From Notospermus geniculatus (taxonomy: Eukaryota > Nemertea > Pilidiophora > Heteronemertea > Lineidae), in assembly GCA_002633025.1 (NCBI GenBank), contig NMRB01000009.1, forward strand, positions 60,798 through 124,797: 64,000 nt of DNA. Reading direction: 5' to 3'. The position numbers and the translations under genes are program-made. Every line of letters starts with the position of its first letter. Position 1 is the first letter of the stretch. Below, piece after piece: positions 12,401 to 23,178 of the stretch. The notes below the pieces were generated by a model. It worked only from the letters and a program-made list of their open reading frames with translations. It was not told where the DNA came from and did not search any database.

Positions 12401-12498
12401 TAATCATGTACTCGGACAACTGCCACCCGCTGAACAAAGTGGACACTGAAGCAGATGCATTCGTCAACATTGTTCATTGGTTTGTGAAGCATCTTTAA
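3434..12498 (+). CDS. APEH: Acylaminoacyl-peptide hydrolase (acylamino-acid-releasing enzyme)
   Basis: Serine peptidase of the prolyl oligopeptidase family (S9) that removes N-acylated residues from peptides in the cytosol. Exons, in order: 3434-3472 (probable start, [13 protein letters not shown], phase 0), 4356-4582, 4700-4790, 5011-5089, 5346-5494, 5638-5775, 5938-6029, 6255-6295, 6481-~6605 (3' border unclear), 6786-6843, 7191-7291, 7732-7783, 8121-8209, 8418-8727, 8858-8946, 9080-9190, 9340-9388, 9639-9669 or 9705-9735, 9913-10021, 11859-11965, 12399-12498. The first part is the beta-propeller; the hydrolase domain follows. The oxyanion HGGPH is in 8418-8727, the nucleophile in GGSHGGF (9080-9190), the Asp in [10 protein letters not shown] (11859-11965) and the His in NCHPLNK of the last exon, so the triad is intact. 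The 31-nt exon exists in two alternative versions. Introns host a SINE and several MITEs. A possible poly(A) signal is at 13529-13534. Confidence 0.95.
6974..7127. mobile_element. Fold-back MITE in an APEH intron
   Basis: A near-perfect inverted repeat of about 50 bases per arm, with ends GGGGCCTGTTTCATAAACGC and its complement, lies inside the intron before the exon at 7191. A flanking CAG on each side may be a short target duplication. It has no coding capacity. Confidence 0.75.
7374..7643 (+). mobile_element. tRNA-derived SINE with intact A/B boxes and 10-bp target duplication
   Basis: The head is tRNA-like, with an A-box-like GGCTAGTGGTTA near 7386 and a B box GGTTCGAATCC at 7428-7438. 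A unique body follows, and the tail is AAATACAAATACAAA. The element is flanked by the direct repeat AAGTGCATGA (7364-7373 and 7644-7653), a typical LINE-machinery target-site duplication. It sits in an APEH intron in the sense orientation. Confidence 0.88.
9639..9669 (+). other. APEH: APEH alternative exon a (ancestral-type, DIPDW)
   Basis: A 31-nt exon with acceptor TTTTTTCAG and donor GTGAGC. Spliced between 9388 and 9913 it gives [18 protein letters not shown], which matches the S-T-D-I-P-D-W segment of vertebrate APEH that follows the catalytic-serine exon. Confidence 0.85.
9705..9735 (+). other. APEH: APEH alternative exon b (duplicate, DIPDV)
   Basis: A second 31-nt exon with acceptor TTTCTTTCAG and donor GTAAGC, similar to exon a over its whole length. 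Used in place of exon a it keeps the frame and gives [11 protein letters not shown] instead of [11 protein letters not shown]. The 35-nt spacer to exon a is too short to be removed as an intron, and including both exons shifts the frame. Confidence 0.7.
10072..10178 (+). repeat. ~105-bp dispersed repeat (inverted copy at 30203-30309)
   Basis: Contains AAAGTTCCACTTG followed by AAGACCCCGGTTGGGGTCGA. The reverse complement of 30203-30309 carries the same order of blocks. It resembles the conserved tail of a retroposon, but the class cannot be fixed from two copies. Confidence 0.65.
10215..11720 (+). mobile_element. Hairpin-ended repeat with GTCCGTC tract and 145-bp internal modules, copy 1
   Basis: It begins with the hairpin GCTCACCGTGGTGAGC, then a CGTCCGTCGTC-rich tract, then degenerate modules with the core GGCCACCAGGTGGCG. 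The core recurs at 10952, 11240, 11385 and 11530, so spacing is 288 (2x144), 145 and 145. There is no coding frame. It occupies an APEH intron and is split by the 10340-10889 MITE. The right end is not defined. A second copy is at 19020-19992 on the minus strand. Confidence 0.75.
10340..10889. mobile_element. Tc1/mariner-like MITE nested in the hairpin repeat
   Basis: Perfect 38-bp terminal inverted repeats start CAGGGTGGTCCAAAAAAAAT, with TA on both sides (10338-10339 and 10890-10891). The interior is also partly self-complementary. At 550 bp it has no transposase. It interrupts the older repeat at 10215-11720. Confidence 0.9.
12034..12210. mobile_element. Short Tc1/mariner-like MITE downstream of the penultimate APEH exon
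   Basis: Ends CAGTGAAACCTCC and the complement of CAGTCGAACCTCTC, flanked by TA (12032-12033, 12211-12212). Internal GGACACCTCT motifs repeat. The right-hand TA is the first TA of a TACATGTA palindrome. Its ends resemble those of the 1336-1859 element. Confidence 0.8.
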
Positions 12499-13849
12499 CA
12501 GCTGATGTTCCAATTTCCCAATGAATTAGAGCCCAATACTTCAAGTACCACCTCGTTCAAAAACATATCTTTACTTGAACAATTATTTATGAAGAGCCAG
12601 CATCACTGGCATCCCACTGCACAGGGTCAAATTGTTCATCAGTACCGGTATTTCTGAGTATGCTCAAAGAAGTCTGTACATGTAAGGCATTGGCCCTGAA
12701 TTCGAATTTACAACAAATTGTGTGTAAAAAATTTGTTGTGTGATGGGCATTACAACAGTGCGTTTCAACTTGTGCCCCAATGCACTTGAATGTACCGGGG
12801 TACATGTTTGTGTACATCTGTACTTACCAATATTCAATGTTCTCCAGCGACATGTTTCAACCATGTTACATATGATAAATGGACTTTCATTCACTGGGAA
12901 ATGTACATTTAACATTCACTTTAAGCATTGTATTGTGATTGCGCACATGATAATGATATACCGTACATTTTGTGATATTTCACAAATACATTTATCAAAA
13001 AATCATAAGCAATGTTGTCTTATGAATTTTTGCATACATGTATATCGCTTCTGCTTTTGGTGATAATCAGTGCCTGTAACTTTAATGAGCTAGACCACAG
13101 CCAACACCCAACAACCAGATGAAATGGTGCATGCAAGTTATCTATTGGTTCTAATACAGAACATAGTTTCCCTGTTGTTATGCATTTTTCAATGGAACAA
13201 TCAAAAATAAGTCACAATTCACAATATGACTCTATGTGATAGGAAGCTTTATATGGAAATACAGTGAGTAAAGCCAACATCAGCAGTAGCTGCCTTGCGT
13301 ATCGAGTAGGCCTACGCTCAGCCCCAGTATTTATTTCCAAGTCACAGAGTATACTCCGGAGCACGGGTAAAACGCGGAGCACGGGTAAAATGTGGAGCGC
13401 AGATAAAATGCGGAGCACGGGTAAAACTGTGGGGGAGATTAATCATAGAACAAGTGTCCGCACAGGTAAATTATAATTGATATTGTAAGATAAAAGAACA
13501 CAACAATGTAGATACAAATGAAGAACAAAATAAAAGATTGAAATGACGAACACAACTCTACCTTTGTTGACATCTTTCAAGAATATGTGATGCCTAGTTT
13601 AATATCAAACAGAAAAGACATTACATGTAATTGGAACTCGGCACACTCATGTTCCCAAATCAACATGAGGAAAGAATTATTTACACCAACTGTTCAAGCA
13701 ACACAGAAAGTAATGTGACAAAATGTTATCCTTCCCTTCACTATCTGAGGACTTTTTCTCAGACTTTGTATCTCTGAGCAGCTCTCTGAATGTACAGCTT
13801 GGATGGCATTACCAGGAGTTATCAAATCACGGCGCTGGTTCTCAATGCC
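12499..13849. other. Convergent APEH/HAL 3' interval with an 18-bp minisatellite
   Basis: This is the space between two genes that end toward each other. It holds the APEH 3' UTR (possible AATAAA at 13529-13534) and the HAL 3' UTR (possible minus-strand AATAAA at about 13330-13335), so the transcripts may overlap. At 13354-13430 there are about four copies of GGAGCACGGGTAAAAYGC. No additional gene is supported. Confidence 0.5.
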
Positions 13850-16800
13850 TTATGTAGGACTACTGAATTGGATGTGTGGTCTACTCATACGGCGTCTCTT
13901 GGTTGCTGTCGGTGATTTGACCCGTGTTTCAATTATCTGCTTGGCGTGGTAGTTATCCATGTATGGTTTTACTGCATGCCAAATCTGTAAGACAATGGGT
14001 AGAAATGAAAATACTTATTTGAATACCTTTCCTTTATCCTAAATCAAACCAAAAATTCATAAGCACTGTGTCTTTTAAAAGCATACCTTTTCCTCTTGTA
14101 GCAGTTTCGTGACCTCCTCAATGTCGGGGGCCATTACACGATCACGGTCCCATGGCCTGAAATGAAAGCAATGAACATGTTAAACTGTTGTGTTGGTTCC
14201 TCTCTCAGAAAAACAACAGGAAAATCTGATTAGTCTCCTGAGTTAACTGTCCTCTGCGTAGTCATTTTTACATTGTCATATTACATAGGATTGCGCATCC
14301 AAAATTTCTACAAATTTGTAAGTTNNNNNNNNNNNNNNNNNNNNNNNNNNNNNNNNNNNNNNNNNNNNNNNNNNNNNNNNNNNNNNNNNNNNNNNNNNNN
14401 NNNNNNNNNNNNNNNNNNNNNNNNNNNNNNNNNNNNNNNNNNNNNNNNNNNNNNNNNNNNNNNNNNNNNNNNNNNNNNNNNNNNNNNNNNNNNNNNNNNN
14501 NNNNNNNNNNNNNNNNNNNNNNNNNNNNNNNNNNNNNNNNNNNNNNNNNNNNNNNNNNNNNNNNNNNNNNNNNNNNNNNNNNNNNNNNNNNNNNNNNNNN
14601 NNNNNNNNNNNNNNNNNNNNNNNNNNNNNNNNNNNNNNNNNNNNNNNNNNNNNNNNNNNNNNNNNNNNNNNNNNNNNNNNNNNNNNNNNNNNNNNNNNNN
14701 NNNNNNNNNNNNNNNNNNNNNNNNNNNNNNNNNNNNNNNNNNNNNNNNNNNNNNNNNNNNNNNNNNNNNNNNNNNNNNNNNNNNNNNNNNATGCATTTTT
14801 GCAAAGGATACAGGATTGTCTGTTGCACTGTTCATTTCTGTGGTGATAATATTCCTAACAAACTGAATGGTATCATTGGTAACCCCGTGCACTTGTGGGC
14901 AACATCTAATGGTGTATGCATCCTGGACACGGTTGCAGAAACGATGACTCTCAGCAACTTCAGAAGGATGTGTCTCAGAGTGGAGCAAGGAGCGGAAACG
15001 TCGGGCTACTTCAATCTGCCCTTTGTGGGGACGGGCATTGTGAATATCTGTAACAGACAATTTTACTTTATTTGGCAAATTCGATTTTGAGGGAAAAAAA
15101 GAGGTAAGTTGAAGGCTCATACAATGATGAGAGAGATTGGCTTCGAAAACAACAGGTGGTGTCAGTGATAGAAATTGTGTCATTTCAAAAGTTTTTGTCA
15201 CTTCACACCATATCAAACTGATACAGTATTCCACAACTGGTATGGAACACAGTGAGTGACGTTGTACGTACCACTGTCAAACGCTCTTGTGGTTCCTTTC
15301 AGGACCTCAAGTGTTAAGGCCGCAACAACATCAGCCTGTCTGGCTATTGAGCCAGCCCTCTCAACAGCTGCAAAAAGAGAAGTCATATAAATTCACAGCC
15401 CGAAGATGAATGGTATGGCATCAGTGCTGAATAAGACCACAGTTTGAACAGAGAGAATTCAGTCACTAATAAAATATATATACGGTACCTTCTGCTCCCA
15501 GAGATGTTATGAGCTGAGTTCCGTTAATCAGAGCCAAACCCTAAAAGAAGACAATGAATAACAACAATGTGGAGATCAAGAATTCACATTTCAGCTGATG
15601 GAACGAAGACGAGATGACACTTGCTGCCCCACCATTGAGCATCAGCACTGACAACTTCATGATGGTATCCAAGATTTTCATTTTCAAAAGGTAGGCCAAC
15701 ACCTTGTACAAGAACCTATGCCTATCAGTTTGCAGTGACAAATCACATTATGGTACTGCACACGGAGTGGTATAATCAACTAATTTTGAGTGAAGTGAAG
15801 GTGGGTGTCTAAAAGAACTTACCTCTTTGGCAGTTAGTTCTATAGGAGACAAGCCATGGGCCTCAAGTACCTACAGAAATAAAGAACACATTAGTAGGAT
15901 CAAATTAAGTTGAGAGTCCACATATCCATTAATGAAATCAATTCTAAGTTAAGTTCACTATGCCTTGAAAGCAAATGAAACATAGGCCCACTGGTAAAGA
16001 CAGGCAAGAACACTGTACAGTAGAAGAAATCTTGTGGAAGGATCATTACAGCTGAACTTACATATCTGGCATCTCCCCATCCACTCTCTGGGCTCCACAT
16101 TTTTCCCTCACCCATCATACCAAGTGCCAGATGAGACAAGGGGGCAAGATCGCCGCTGGCACCAACTGTACCCTTGCAGGGGACCCAAGGTAAACAAGAG
16201 GCTGGAATTGAGAATTGTGGAGTTGCAATTCGTGAAATACTAGGCCACAAAAAGATCTTTTTTTGTTGTAAAGCTTATCCCATTACCATCTCTCTGTATG
16301 GATGCCAGGTTTGGGATTGTTGCCCCATTGCGTTGATAACGACTGCTTGGAGAAAATGCCTGGGGAATGTGTTCTCGAGAACACACAACAACCTTATCAA
16401 ATATATTACAAATGATGTGGAAATAGTCACATTTGTGAGCGGATGAAAAGGAGCAAGGTAAAAACCCCTGCTGTGGAAGGATGCTGCACTACATTCACAA
16501 TGCATCTTCTAATTTGCATCTGTAATGTTTTTATTATATTCCTACACTAACTTTAATAATAGGAATATATAACCTCATCATGTGATTTGCAAAACATGCA
16601 ATCATTGAGCCTATTTTGATGGCATTCTGATGCATTAATTGTAGAATATTTTTAGAAACAAATAGAGTGAGTGAAAATGAGGCCACCATCGATTTGATGG
16701 GTACGACAGTACCTGTTTTGTGAAAGCATGATGAAGTATACACACTCGTAAGAGAGCAAATATTCTTATCAATGTCAATATCATGAAAGTGCAGTACCCA

Positions 16801-19800
16801 TTTGTTGTGAATCAGCTTGAATGATACCATGAATCATATATTCATGATGATACACTCTGCAGTTTGTAGACCTACTCAACTGATGATTATCAGCACTGAT
16901 AACAATATTGACTGAATCAAACGGAAATGTTGAACAGGTTCATTTTATTCTTCCTATAAATATGTGCTTTAAAGGCTACAATGTTGCACAATCATTTTGT
17001 GGAAGGGCTTCATAGGATGTTCTCTATTGGAGAGAAATATGATGCACTCAGTGATGTAACAAAGTGACATTTTGGCCAGGAGTGAATGAACGTTCTAGCA
17101 TAAAGTTTCTTCTTACCATTAAATGCATCGATGTATTGATTCAATGTCTTTGGAGAAATGCCAGAATGTCCCTTTGCTAAGATGTTAATCCGAAGAGCCA
17201 ACAGCATGCGTGTCCTCTCCGGGCTGAGTGGATCTCCAACACCTGCAACAGACCGTAATTCAGTTCAAAGTCCCCTCTTGGTACAGGATATCATGGTAGG
17301 AGGGTAAAAAATTGTGGGATGGGACTATAGCCCCGAGATAAGAAGACACTGGTGGATTTGTCTTGTCCGGATGATTCATCTTCAATTCTCTGTTTAATGT
17401 CACCAGGTACTAGACAATCTAGGGCATTCTATTTCTCAAAAATAACATTTCAAGTCCCCCCCCCAAGATATCTACTGAGGCAACAGTGGGAGGCAAGATA
17501 TTAATAATTGCTCTGTTTCCTATTGAGGAGTATCTTACTGATCAAATCCAATTATTTGGTAATGTGTTATGATAGCAGAAAAAGATTTAAGAAGTTACCT
17601 GCTGCATGAGATCTGATGAGATTCTCCTGCAGTTCACTGAAAAATATAAATTATGTTGACTCAAAATGTCTTTTTTTGACAAAAAAGCAGAATGCCAAAT
17701 ACAGGATATAATTGGTTTCATAGACTAATTAGGTGAATAAATGTACAGCAGGAGGAAACCAGAGTGACCGGTAAAAACTGCATGTCAAGCTTCACCCCTC
17801 AGTTCATCATCAGGGAGAGTAGCTACTGGCGGGTATATGAAAAATTTCCAAGGTCTGACAAACATAAACAAAATAATTGGTCACCTGCCAATGACCAATT
17901 ATAAAAAGAGTTTGGCAAAGTGCCCCAAGAGCATCAGCACTTCATAATGACCTTTTCTGAACTGGGATTTCCAAAGGATTTTGTACTTATCTCAGCTTGC
18001 CTTAAGACTCAGATAGCTTGCAAGAAAGAACATTCCTTTCTGTGAAAATTACCATAAAATTGGTCTTGCTGTGCATGATTGCTAGTGTGAATGAATTGAC
18101 ATTGACACATTATTGACTTGCATTCAATATCAGCCTGTGAACATGGTGAATAGTAGAACAATCACATTAATTAGAGTAGGGCAGACAAATTTCAATCAAA
18201 CGTACTTAATCTTCTCCAGTGGAATTGTAATCCTGGCAAATTTCCCAAAGCCTGTTGTAATACCATAAACAGCTGTAATGAGAACATGTAATTTTTAAAA
18301 ATAAATACCGGTAACAGTGGGAAAGGTTGGAAACAATTCGTAGTTTGAAAGATGCACATGTGAACATCACACTAAAAATCCTAAGTAGGCCTATACATTC
18401 TCTCACTGTTTTACAGATCTTTTATGGTAAAATTTAAATGCACTTTTGCTAATTTTTGTCTGTGCAACTTAGATTAATTACAACAAGACTTTACTAACTT
18501 TTGTTTTCTTTTACAATCTCATCCACAAGTTTTCTTGCTTTTTCAACCCTTTCTTGGGCATCATTTGTCAGCTGGAAAATTTATTAAAGATATTAAGAAA
18601 CTATTATATCAGGGAAAGTGGAAGAGTAAATTTGGTGGAGAAATGACATCGGCATTGTATAAAATATTGTACCTTAATTCTGAATTCTCCTTTTCCAAGG
18701 CGAATGAGGTCATCAGTTGACAGACTATTTCCATCCAGTGACATGAACTGAAAATGTATGTGACACAATAATGAAATGGCCAGGGCCATTGTGCTCACCT
18801 CTGTGATAAGTCTCCATGGTTAAGTGTGAAACTGTGACTCACATGGTCAATGTTGAGGATCAGTACAGATAAGATAAAGCTGAACACACCAAGAAGTATT
18901 TTATGATCTGATCAGTATTATCAGTCAATGACATAAACTCAGGTGATGGCACCCAGAAGGAGTACAATTTCTGAATACAATGAATACAAGTGGTATTTGT
19001 GAACAAACTGCTTTCCTGTCTAGGTCACAGATGTCAAAAATTCTATTTTTCAAGATGGCCACCTGGTGGCCACACGTGACGTTCGTTGGGACTGAAATTT
19101 TAGCAGGAATGTACAGGATACTTGCATAGATATTTAGACAACATTGAAACATCGTAACATTTACTACCGATGAGATATGGCCAAAGTCAATTTTTCAAGA
19201 TGGCCGCCTGGCAGCCATGTTGAAGTCCAATCGAACCGAAATTTGGCATATAAGTAGACGGTACCAAGACACATATTTAGGCACGGTTAAAGCATCCTAG
19301 CTCCCACTATTTATGAGGTGTGGGTCGAAGTCCATTTTTCAAGATGGCTCCCTGGCGGCCATATTTGACGTCGAATCTGACTGAAATTTACCATATATTT
19401 ATATGGTACCTAGATACATATTTTGACAACGTTAAAACATCCTACCTACTCCTATTTATAAAATGTGGGTCAAAGTCCATTTTTCAAGATGGCTTCCTGG
19501 CGGCCATATTTGAAGTCCGATCGGGTTGAAATTTGGTGCATTTGTGCAGGGTGCCTAGATATATCTTCACACCAAATCACAACACTCTATGTCAAATAGC
19601 CATGAAATGTGCCACCAAACAGTGAATTTTGAACTTTGACCTCTGTGACCTTGAAAAGTAGGTCAAATCAAAAACCCGGGATTTATGTGATGTAGTCTCA
19701 TCAGAGGAACCCACCATAAAAGTTTCGTGGTTCTAGCTAACAGCGTTCAGGAGATACGGCCGAAAGAAGGTTTTCACAAAGCGCCCCCTACAGGCCAGAG

Positions 19801-21161
19801 TGTATAACCAGCAGCGCTAAGTTTCGGTCCAGAGATAGTTTTTACCATAGGCTACCTGTACACCAAATTTCAAGTTTCTAACCCAAGCGGTTTAGAAACG
19901 TGCCACCCATGTTAACGACGACGGACGACGGACGACGACGGACGACGGACGACACACCATGAGAGAAGCTCACCTCACAGAGGTGAGCTAAAAAACCAGC
20001 TGATAAAATATGACTGAATGAAAAAAAAATAAATGTCTGTACAACTATTAGATCAGGTGAACAAATTTCCAGGCAAATATGAAATCAATAGCCTCAGATA
20101 CCACAGGAGATAATGGAATAAAGAATCATACTCACCTCATCTCTTGGCATTACAAGTTTTCCCGGTCTGTACTGAAGTTAAGGTCAGCTTAGCTGAGGAT
20201 GTCAGTAAATGACAGTGGGCACAGAAAATACTCTTTTTTCACCTTGGAGGAATCATATAATTCCTCCACATTTCCACTGAGTGATTTCTCATCATCATTA
20301 ACTTTCAATTTATAGTGCCATTGGCTCAACTGAAGTTGCTCAAAAACATCATTTTCGACGACATGAGTTACATCACAATTAATGTCTCAGATAAAATGAT
20401 AAGGATACACTTGTTCTGGTACAAATGGCACCTCAGCTGGGCCTGTCACAGGACTTGATTTATCGCTCTCAAGAACTGATAAAAAATTAAAGCAAACGTC
20501 ATTGAGCATTGCCCGTTTTGGCGTGAGGCAGTGGCAAAATATTGTAATCCTAAGTTAACTCATAGGATCTTCAACTTGCTATAGGCCTACGGACCCTATT
20601 ATAGCTAGAACATTTTGACAGATGTGAGATCAAAACCCAACGCGGTAAAATCTAAAGAATGTTCTTCTCTTAGCCGAGGTTGGTGGGTTTAGATTAGGCT
20701 ATCGAAAATGAATGGATAATCGGCATATTATCCCGGGCATAGGCCCATTCTACTCTAAATTTCGTGTGTAGTCAATAATAGTGGCCCATCATGGGATGCC
20801 TAGACATTGCCGCCTTGTGTTGTGGCAGCCGCCCTCCCAGCCTACGCCAAACGGTTCAGGCTTTTTTATACCCTTATTGAAATGAAAACCCCGACTTAAA
20901 TAAACTAGGGATTGACTTACGGACAGAAACAAAATCATCGTCGTCAAGAACTTGCTTTATGTGATCGTCGGGATCCAAGAGCGCGCCTCCACGGGTTTTC
21001 CGAAGTTCGTAGATCTTTTCATCCTTTTTCACGTGGCTGCTAGCAGGTTGGAGTTTATTGTAACGCCTTAGTGCTTCCTCACCCATCCATCGAATAGTTT
21101 CGTTGCCTTTGCTACATGGTATAGCAAACCATTCACCTCGAACTCGTACCGAAAGCTTCAT
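13850..21161 (-). CDS. HAL: Histidine ammonia-lyase (histidase), interrupted by an assembly gap
   Basis: Removes ammonia from L-histidine to give urocanate, the first step of histidine breakdown. Exons, 5' to 3' on the minus strand: 21161-20921 (start [16 protein letters not shown]), 20475-20411, 20171-20136, 18747-18673, 18571-18499, 18272-18206 ([12 protein letters not shown]), 17636-17599, 17242-17117, 16201-16062, 15870-15823, 15540-15489 ([12 protein letters not shown]), 15367-15272, 15047 into the gap, 14156-14087, 13984-13850 (stop TAA). The MIO cofactor triad Ala-Ser-Gly is present in [16 protein letters not shown] of exon 16201-16062. The exon entering the gap shows [17 protein letters not shown] and SATDNPVSF. 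Phases are consistent across all readable junctions. Exons between the SATDNP exon and the [14 protein letters not shown] exon fall in N 14325-14790. No inactivating change is seen. An upstream GTG-initiated extension is unlikely because the ATG aligns with the family start. Confidence 0.95.
14325..14790. other. Assembly gap (466 N) inside HAL
   Basis: A run of N replaces the 3' part of one HAL exon and probably further coding exons of the C-terminal half. Open frames reported through it have no meaning. Confidence 1.
19020..19992 (-). mobile_element. Hairpin-ended repeat with 145-bp modules, copy 2
   Basis: Same family as 10215-11720 in the opposite orientation, lying in a HAL intron. It starts at about 19992 with the hairpin GCTCACCTCTGTGAGGTGAGC and a GTCCGTCGTC tract, then has four modules whose GGCCRCCWGG cores lie at 19059, 19204, 19348 and 19493 (spacing 145, 144, 145). 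There is no coding frame. Confidence 0.75.
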
Positions 21162-23178
21162 ATTAGCGAACTTCGCGGAATCCGGCACGAAATCAAATCA
21201 ATCCTCTCTACTTTCATGCCTCGAACAGGTCTGACGAGACCATGTGCTCGGTCACGTGACTTCACGCGCCTTTAAACCTTCGTCCAATCAGAATTGAGCG
21301 TGTTATCACACCCCCTTGGGGCGGGAGATGTTTTGGCGGGAAATTCGGGAAGCGGCACGTGGTCGTTCTCACGAAGATGGCAGCACTGCCTTGCAATGTG
21401 CGGTTCATGAGTAACAAAATGAGCCTGAACCGGCGTGACAAGAGCACTGCGGGGGCCATGAATAGAGTAGCAGACAATCCCAGTATATAAGCAGATAGTA
21501 ATCCCAGTATAATCATGGTGAAGACGGTGACAAGGAATGCTACAAAACAAGGCCATCCAAAATTTCATATCACATCAGCATTTACTTCGAAAAATAGGCT
21601 AACAATACATTCATTTCAACAGCAACCTATTTTTACAACATGTACAATCAAATTCGCACTCATTATGATGAGTCAGACTGTTACCAGTACCGTTTGGCAG
21701 ATCTTTTATCTAACTTCACACTGAGTTTCATGTGTCCCCATAAACCTTCATCTTCAAACACTTATATCCATCCCAAAGAATGTGAATGCAATCCAAACAG
21801 TGGCAGTGGGGACAGGCCAACTCAAATTCTATCCACATGCAACACTCATTCATCATGAAAGCATAGTGATCACAGATCTTCATAAATCACTGATCGCTTT
21901 TTCAAAATGAGATCAACTTGGAAGTGTGACTGATACCGTGAAGAAACCAGCAACTCTATAATACTTCATTTGGTGCCCAGTGCTAGATAGGCCAACCACT
22001 CAACTAAATCAGAGTAGAACCTATAAAGAGAGGTCACTACTACCAGAGGGTCATACTAGCAACTGCTTTTACCTCAAATTTGTAAAACATTGCCTAGTGT
22101 ATTTGTATAACGGTACAAAATCAAGTAAAAGCATTTGCTTTTTTTTCATATGACCCACATTTTGATTTTTAACTCTCTGTGTGGGACAATGGATAAATCA
22201 AGTCTAGTCAATGCTTTGAATTAGTTTTGTACAGAGCCATCAAATGCCTTACAGCAGAAAGCATTTATTTGTTCTTATTCAATAGCTCGCTTATTAATTT
22301 TTCACACTCCCCACGTCCCGTGACTCTTACCTTGTTTGAGCAATATTCAGCATCATGATGATTATGTGGTTCATATACACAGCGCACCAAAAAATTCAAA
22401 TCTGAGATAAATTATGGATGAAAACGAATACAGAGGTCTCTGAACAACAGATCAAATATCACTGACAAAGGAAGACAACAGAAAAGATACGGAGTCTTCA
22501 TCAATCCACTCTGGCCCATGTTCACCTTTCTGGCCAAAGATTGCATGTAAAAATTTCCAACGTTTCACGACAGGCCAGGGAAATTTTTATTCCCCAAATT
22601 CTCATCACCAGGCTCAGTGGATGTCTTGATACAACCTCTTGTCAGCAGAACATGAATAAAACAGAAAAACAAAGTAGCATCACATTCAATGACTAAACTT
22701 GGCATTAGCACATAAGGCCACACTTTTTTTATTCTTTGGTTTACGGGCCCGCCGACGTGGCAAAATGCCATTCCGAAAAAAAAATAAAATTGGGAAAATC
22801 AGTTTGTTTTATTTCCGCCGAAGTTCAAATGAGGTCTTCTGAGAAAAAAACAAATAAATGGAGTTGTTTTTATGCCGACCTTGATTTCAGCAGTCATGAC
22901 AGCTAAAAATAAACAAAACCAACTGGCGTATGTCTATTTCCCGGCAGCGAGGACGGAAAGAAGCAGAAAAGAGGCATTTATAAAGAATTTATTTGGTTTT
23001 TTATTTCCTCCGATTTGTCTAACCTGTCATTCTGAAGCTGAAAATGAAAAAAATGAACTGAACTGAATTTTTTAAAAATTTTTATTCCGTCCTCCATACC
23101 TGGGCTCAAAATCTTTATGCCCGTAAACCAAAGGATATACTAACCGTGGCCTAATCCTAGTGAACCAGGAAATTAGGC
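21162..23178. other. HAL/AMT intergenic interval
   Basis: The GC-richer stretch at 21180-21450 upstream of the HAL start is the likely HAL promoter. From about 21500 to 22700 I see nothing I can name. A transposon at 22714-23152 fills the rest. Confidence 0.5.
22714..23152. mobile_element. MITE with AGGCCAC ends
   Basis: Imperfect terminal inverted repeats of about 35 bp: the left end reads AGGCCAC and then CTTTGGTTTACGGGC, and the right end is the complement, GCCCGTAAACCAAAGG then GTGGCCT. TA flanks both ends if one extra A on the left is allowed. It has no open frame of note and lies just downstream of the AMT stop codon. Confidence 0.6.

Noticed and set aside
14268-15234. Long open frames through 14325-14790
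   Set aside because: They consist of N and have no sequence basis. Only the HAL exon edge at 14791-15047 is real.
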